Positions 6,959 to 9,214 of a stretch of DNA of 9,214 bases are shown here, piece after piece; positions within the stretch are counted from its first letter, which is position 1; every line of letters starts with the position of its first letter. The stretch is from positions 1 to 9,214 of the forward strand of contig JAOAFP010000055.1 in the NCBI GenBank assembly GCA_026416215.1, in the 5' to 3' direction. Under the pieces are notes generated by a model. The model was given only the letters and a program-made list of their open reading frames with translations, made no database searches and was not told the origin of the DNA. The DNA is from Negativicutes bacterium. GTDB lineage: Bacteria; Bacillota; Negativicutes; SKW292. The translations under genes and the position numbers were made by a program.

Positions 6959-6973
6959 GGTCAAAAAGTCAAA
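6959..6973 (+). repeat. Direct GTCAAA repeat (CtsR-like half-sites with non-standard spacing)
   Basis: GGTCAAA (6959-6965) and AGTCAAA (6967-6973) are two copies of the CtsR heptamer RGTCAAA. They repeat every 8 bases instead of the 10 expected for a true CtsR box. A third GGTCAAA occurs at 1306-1312 beside the hemerythrin -10 box. CtsR represses clp and chaperone genes in many Bacillota, but the spacing makes CtsR binding uncertain here. Confidence 0.35.
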
Positions 6974-7083
6974 GATTTTTTGATTTTTAGGCGATGGCAG
7001 GTAATTTGCCGTTTCTGTCAAATAAGCTTTCCAGGCGGTGAACTGCCTGCCAGCCGCCAGTAATAACCGCTGGAGGGTTTGTC

Positions 7084-8085
7084 TTGACTGACGCTATGCT
7101 GCCGGCTGTTTCGTTGCTTTTGGGCCTTGTCTTCGGCTCGCTGGCCGGCGCGGCAGCCTACCGCTGGCCGCTCGGACTGGGCCTGCTGCGGCCACGCCGG
7201 TCGGTCTGTCCACACTGTCACCACCGGCTGGCGACGGCCGATCTTATTCCCGTGCTCAGCTGGTTGCACCGGCGGGGACGGTGCCGTTACTGCCGTGGCC
7301 GGGTATCGGCCTGTTACCTGCTGTGCGAGCTGGTCACCCCGGTTGCCTTTGTCGCCGTCAGTTACTGGCAGGGGCTGACGCCGTCCCTGCCCTTTCACTG
7401 GGCGCTGATCTGGATAGCGGTAGTGGTTACCGTTAGCGACTGGCGCTGGCGGATTGTCCCCGACCAGGCGGTGGTTGTCGGCCTGATCGCCGGCCTTGGG
7501 CTGGCGGTCCTGAACTTTTCGCCGGCCCGCTGGTACGGACCGCTGCTCGACTTTATCCTGCCCCCCCTTCCCCTACTGGCCATGGCCTTGGTTGTTCCCG
7601 GCAGTATTGGTGGCGGTGATATAAAAATAGCCCCGGTGCTGGGGCTGTTCTTCGGCTGGGCCGGCGGGCTGACCATCCTGGCCGGCGGATTTGTCCTGGC
7701 CGCCCTGTTGACCTGGCCGCTACTGGTACGCAAACGCCACCTTACCGCCCACCGCCGCCGGCTGGCTGACGTCCTGGCCGGACGGGGAAGACAGCAGCCG
7801 GCAGCCAGACCTCCCACCCTGCAACTTATGCTGATTAAGCTTACCTGGCCGGTCTGGCGGCGGTTAAACCGCACTTATCTCAACCGCCTGCTCCGGCGCC
7901 GCGATTACCGCCACTATCTACTTTCCCAGCCGCCGGTCGTCGCCGGCTGGTCATTTCACCCCCGCGACCACCGGCAACTAGCCCGTATCATCCACTCCCT
8001 CAGACAACCGCCGGTCACCCCGGTGGCGATGATCCCGTTTTTCACCGCCTCCGGGCTGCTCTGGCTGCTGGCCGCGCACCTGTAG
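7084..8085 (+). CDS. Type 4 prepilin peptidase (A24 family) with a long Arg-rich insertion
   Basis: A 333-residue membrane protease/N-methyltransferase of the PilD/ComC type, which cleaves and methylates type IV pilin-like precursors at the inner membrane. The N-terminal domain has the GSLAGAAAYRWP motif and two zinc-binding Cys pairs, CPHC (42-45) and CRYC (67-70). The catalytic aspartates are D119 (SDWRWRIVPD) and D179 in the GGGDIK signature (176-181). About seven hydrophobic segments are visible. The start is TTG 7084, six bases after GGAGGG (7072-7077); ATG 7096 would be too far from that site. Residues about 214-308, between the penultimate and last membrane segments, form a polar stretch with about 20 Arg and only three acidic residues. 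Usual family members are about 250-290 residues with a short loop here. No pilin gene is in the window. Confidence 0.92.
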   Translation: MTDAMLPAVSLLLGLVFGSLAGAAAYRWPLGLGLLRPRRSVCPHCHHRLATADLIPVLSWLHRRGRCRYCRGRVSACYLLCELVTPVAFVAVSYWQGLTPSLPFHWALIWIAVVVTVSDWRWRIVPDQAVVVGLIAGLGLAVLNFSPARWYGPLLDFILPPLPLLAMALVVPGSIGGGDIKIAPVLGLFFGWAGGLTILAGGFVLAALLTWPLLVRKRHLTAHRRRLADVLAGRGRQQPAARPPTLQLMLIKLTWPVWRRLNRTYLNRLLRRRDYRHYLLSQPPVVAGWSFHPRDHRQLARIIHSLRQPPVTPVAMIPFFTASGLLWLLAAHL

Positions 8086-8140
8086 TCCGCCGCCCGCCGG
8101 CCCGCCCGTCCCCAAAAACTGCCGCGGAGGAACAGAGATT

Positions 8141-8740
8141 ATGACAAGATTTAGCAAAACCCTGCTGGTGGTCGCCGTAACAGCGTTTCTGTCGCTGGCC
8201 TGCACCGCCTCAGCCGACCGCACAATTGCCGAACAGCAGCAGGACTATCAGGACCTGGTCGACCGGATAATGACCAGCCTCTACCAAACCTACCCCAGCG
8301 CCCGGGGTGCGGTGGCCGGCGCTTACGGCTACGCCGCCTTCGGCACCACTTCCACCAAGATTGCCATATTCGGCACCGGCCACGGCCGCGGCATTGCCGT
8401 GGAAAATGCCACCGGCAACAAATACTACATGGACATGTTTGAAGCCGATATCGGTCTTGGCTTTGGTATCCAGGAATGCAGCCTGATTTTTGTATTCGAC
8501 AACTGGGATGCTTTTGGCTCCTTCGTCAACAACGGCTGGGACTTCGGCGGACAGGCCAACGCCACCGTCTCGGACAGCGTCAGCGGTGGTTCACTTTATT
8601 CAGGGGCGATATCTGTTGCTCCCCACGTCTGGATTTATCAGCTGGCCGGCAAAGGGTTTGACATATCAGCCACCCTTAAGGGCAGCAAATTCACCCTCAA
8701 TAAAACCCTGAATCAGCCGGCCGCAGGCACCGGCGACTGA
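8141..8740 (+). CDS. Secreted SYLF/YSC84-domain protein
   Basis: A 199-residue exported protein. The N-terminus is a typical signal peptide: a basic start (MTRFSK), a hydrophobic core, and a predicted signal peptidase I site after TASA, with D26 first in the mature protein. A Cys at 21 gives a poor lipobox (SLAC), so lipoprotein processing is less likely. Residues about 50-190 resemble the SYLF (YSC84) domain, with alternating hydrophobic and Gly-rich strands such as ARGAVAGAYGYAAF, GTGHGRGIAVENA and ADIGLGFGIQ. SYLF domains bind phosphoinositides or lipids in eukaryotes; the bacterial role is poorly known but points to the envelope. The start is ATG 8141 with GGAGG at 8126-8130, ten bases upstream. 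It lies 55 bases after the peptidase gene and overlaps the next start. The family call is moderately sure; function is not known. Confidence 0.75.
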   Translation: MTRFSKTLLVVAVTAFLSLACTASADRTIAEQQQDYQDLVDRIMTSLYQTYPSARGAVAGAYGYAAFGTTSTKIAIFGTGHGRGIAVENATGNKYYMDMFEADIGLGFGIQECSLIFVFDNWDAFGSFVNNGWDFGGQANATVSDSVSGGSLYSGAISVAPHVWIYQLAGKGFDISATLKGSKFTLNKTLNQPAAGTGD

Positions 8741-9214
8741 TGAGCGCTCCGGCCGGCGACAGTGAATTTGCTGTCAAACCTATCCCCACCCTGATCGCCA
8801 AATACTCGCTGGCGGTGATGATCGGCTTCACCGCCGCCATGCTCTACGGTGTGATTGACAGCATGTTTGTCAGCTATTTCCTCGGCAATCAGGCCTTGGC
8901 CGCCGTATCGGCCAGTCTGCCGCTGGCCACCCTGACCTTCGTTGTCCCGCTGACCTTCAGTGCCGGCACCGCCACCCTGACCGCTATCCGTCTGGGTGAG
9001 GGCCGGACAGACGATGCCAATCGCATCCTCGGCCAGACAGTTGTCTGGTCGGCGCTGGCCGGCCTGTCGGTGGCCCTGCCGTGCGCCGTATTGCTGCCGG
9101 AAATTTTTTCCCTGTTCGGACTGGAGGCCGGCCTACTTGGTCAGGCCGTGACTTTCTTCCGGATTGCCCTGCTCGGCCTGCCGTTGATGAGTGTCAGCAT
9201 CCCCCTGGGCTGTC
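8740..9214 (+). CDS. MATE-family multidrug/sodium efflux transporter, N-terminal part
   Basis: The frame opens with the ATG at 8740, within TGATG shared with the preceding stop, and stays open to the window end (158 codons). The product has a short polar N-terminus and then alternating hydrophobic segments. Family-like features are IPTLIAKYSLAVMIGF, YGVIDSMFVSYFLG near residue 37 (the usual 'iDs.fvg..lG' helix), AALAAVSASLP-like alternation with Ala/Gly, and the loop RLGEGRTDDANRILGQ (about 84-99), which matches the 'LGeGr.eeA..il' loop of MATE/MepA-type exporters. MATE proteins export cationic compounds in exchange for Na+ or H+. It depends on the SYLF gene for translation. The C-terminal two-thirds lies outside the window, so substrate type cannot be judged. 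Confidence 0.85.
   Translation, partial: MSAPAGDSEFAVKPIPTLIAKYSLAVMIGFTAAMLYGVIDSMFVSYFLGNQALAAVSASLPLATLTFVVPLTFSAGTATLTAIRLGEGRTDDANRILGQTVVWSALAGLSVALPCAVLLPEIFSLFGLEAGLLGQAVTFFRIALLGLPLMSVSIPLGC

Larger units (their letters stand above)
6838..7083. promoter_or_regulatory. Divergent intergenic region between dnaK and the prepilin peptidase gene
   Basis: This 246-base stretch separates two divergent units and holds no gene I can support. The central part (6901-6990) is strongly AT-rich, unlike its surroundings. It contains the 14-base palindrome ATTTTTTAAAAAAT (6905-6918), two GTCAAA repeats (6959-6973) and phased A/T runs. No CIRCE (TTAGCACTC-N9-GAGTGCTAA) or HAIR operator is present. 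I see no convincing plus-strand promoter, although one must lie here or overlap it. Confidence 0.7.

Noticed and set aside
7050..7077. A CCAGC/GCTGG pairing that could cover the ribosome binding site of the prepilin peptidase gene.
   Set aside because: It is only five base pairs with a 14-nt loop, which is too weak to claim as a regulatory structure.
6823..7083. A CIRCE or HAIR operator was expected upstream of dnaK.
   Set aside because: Neither TTAGCACTC-N9-GAGTGCTAA nor CTTGAGT-N7-ACTCAAG is present; only CtsR-like half-sites with wrong spacing are seen.

Overview
The window (9,214 bases, GC-rich coding regions) looks like a chromosomal segment of an anaerobic or microaerophilic bacterium. 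Strong AGGAGGTG-type ribosome binding sites, frequent GTG and TTG starts and an A24 prepilin peptidase would fit a high-GC member of the Bacillota such as the Negativicutes or Clostridia. The DnaK, however, carries the N-terminal insert typical of Gram-negative-type DnaKs, so the phylum is an inference and not secure.

Layout. Positions 1-6822 are read from the minus strand and positions 7084-9214 from the plus strand, diverging from an AT-rich intergenic region (6823-7083). On the minus strand, in order of transcription, come dnaK, a zinc-finger-less class B DnaJ (CbpA type) and clpB. These form a compact disaggregase operon that ends in a strong hairpin terminator (1326-1360). Next is a second minus-strand unit of two tandem bacteriohemerythrins and the first 96 codons of an RDD-family membrane protein, joined by 4-nt and 11-nt overlaps. 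Its predicted promoter lies on top of the clpB terminator, and an unusual leader of about 130 nt precedes the first hemerythrin.

On the plus strand are a type 4 prepilin peptidase with a long arginine-rich insertion before its last membrane segment, a secreted SYLF/YSC84-domain protein, and the start of a MATE-family exporter whose ATG overlaps the preceding stop (TGATG).

How the genes work together. DnaK, its J-protein and ClpB form the known bichaperone machine that dissolves and refolds protein aggregates. No grpE or hrcA and no CIRCE operator is present, so the nucleotide exchange factor must come from elsewhere. The hemerythrins are probably oxygen-binding or oxygen-sensing proteins, which would fit a combined stress region. 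The most notable points are a His-to-Gln change at one iron-ligand position in the first hemerythrin only, the structured hemerythrin leader, GGTCAAA repeats near both minus-strand promoters, the non-Bacillota-like DnaK, and the prepilin peptidase insertion. I found no mobile element, CRISPR array or stable RNA gene. I also found no clear evidence of a wholly new system.
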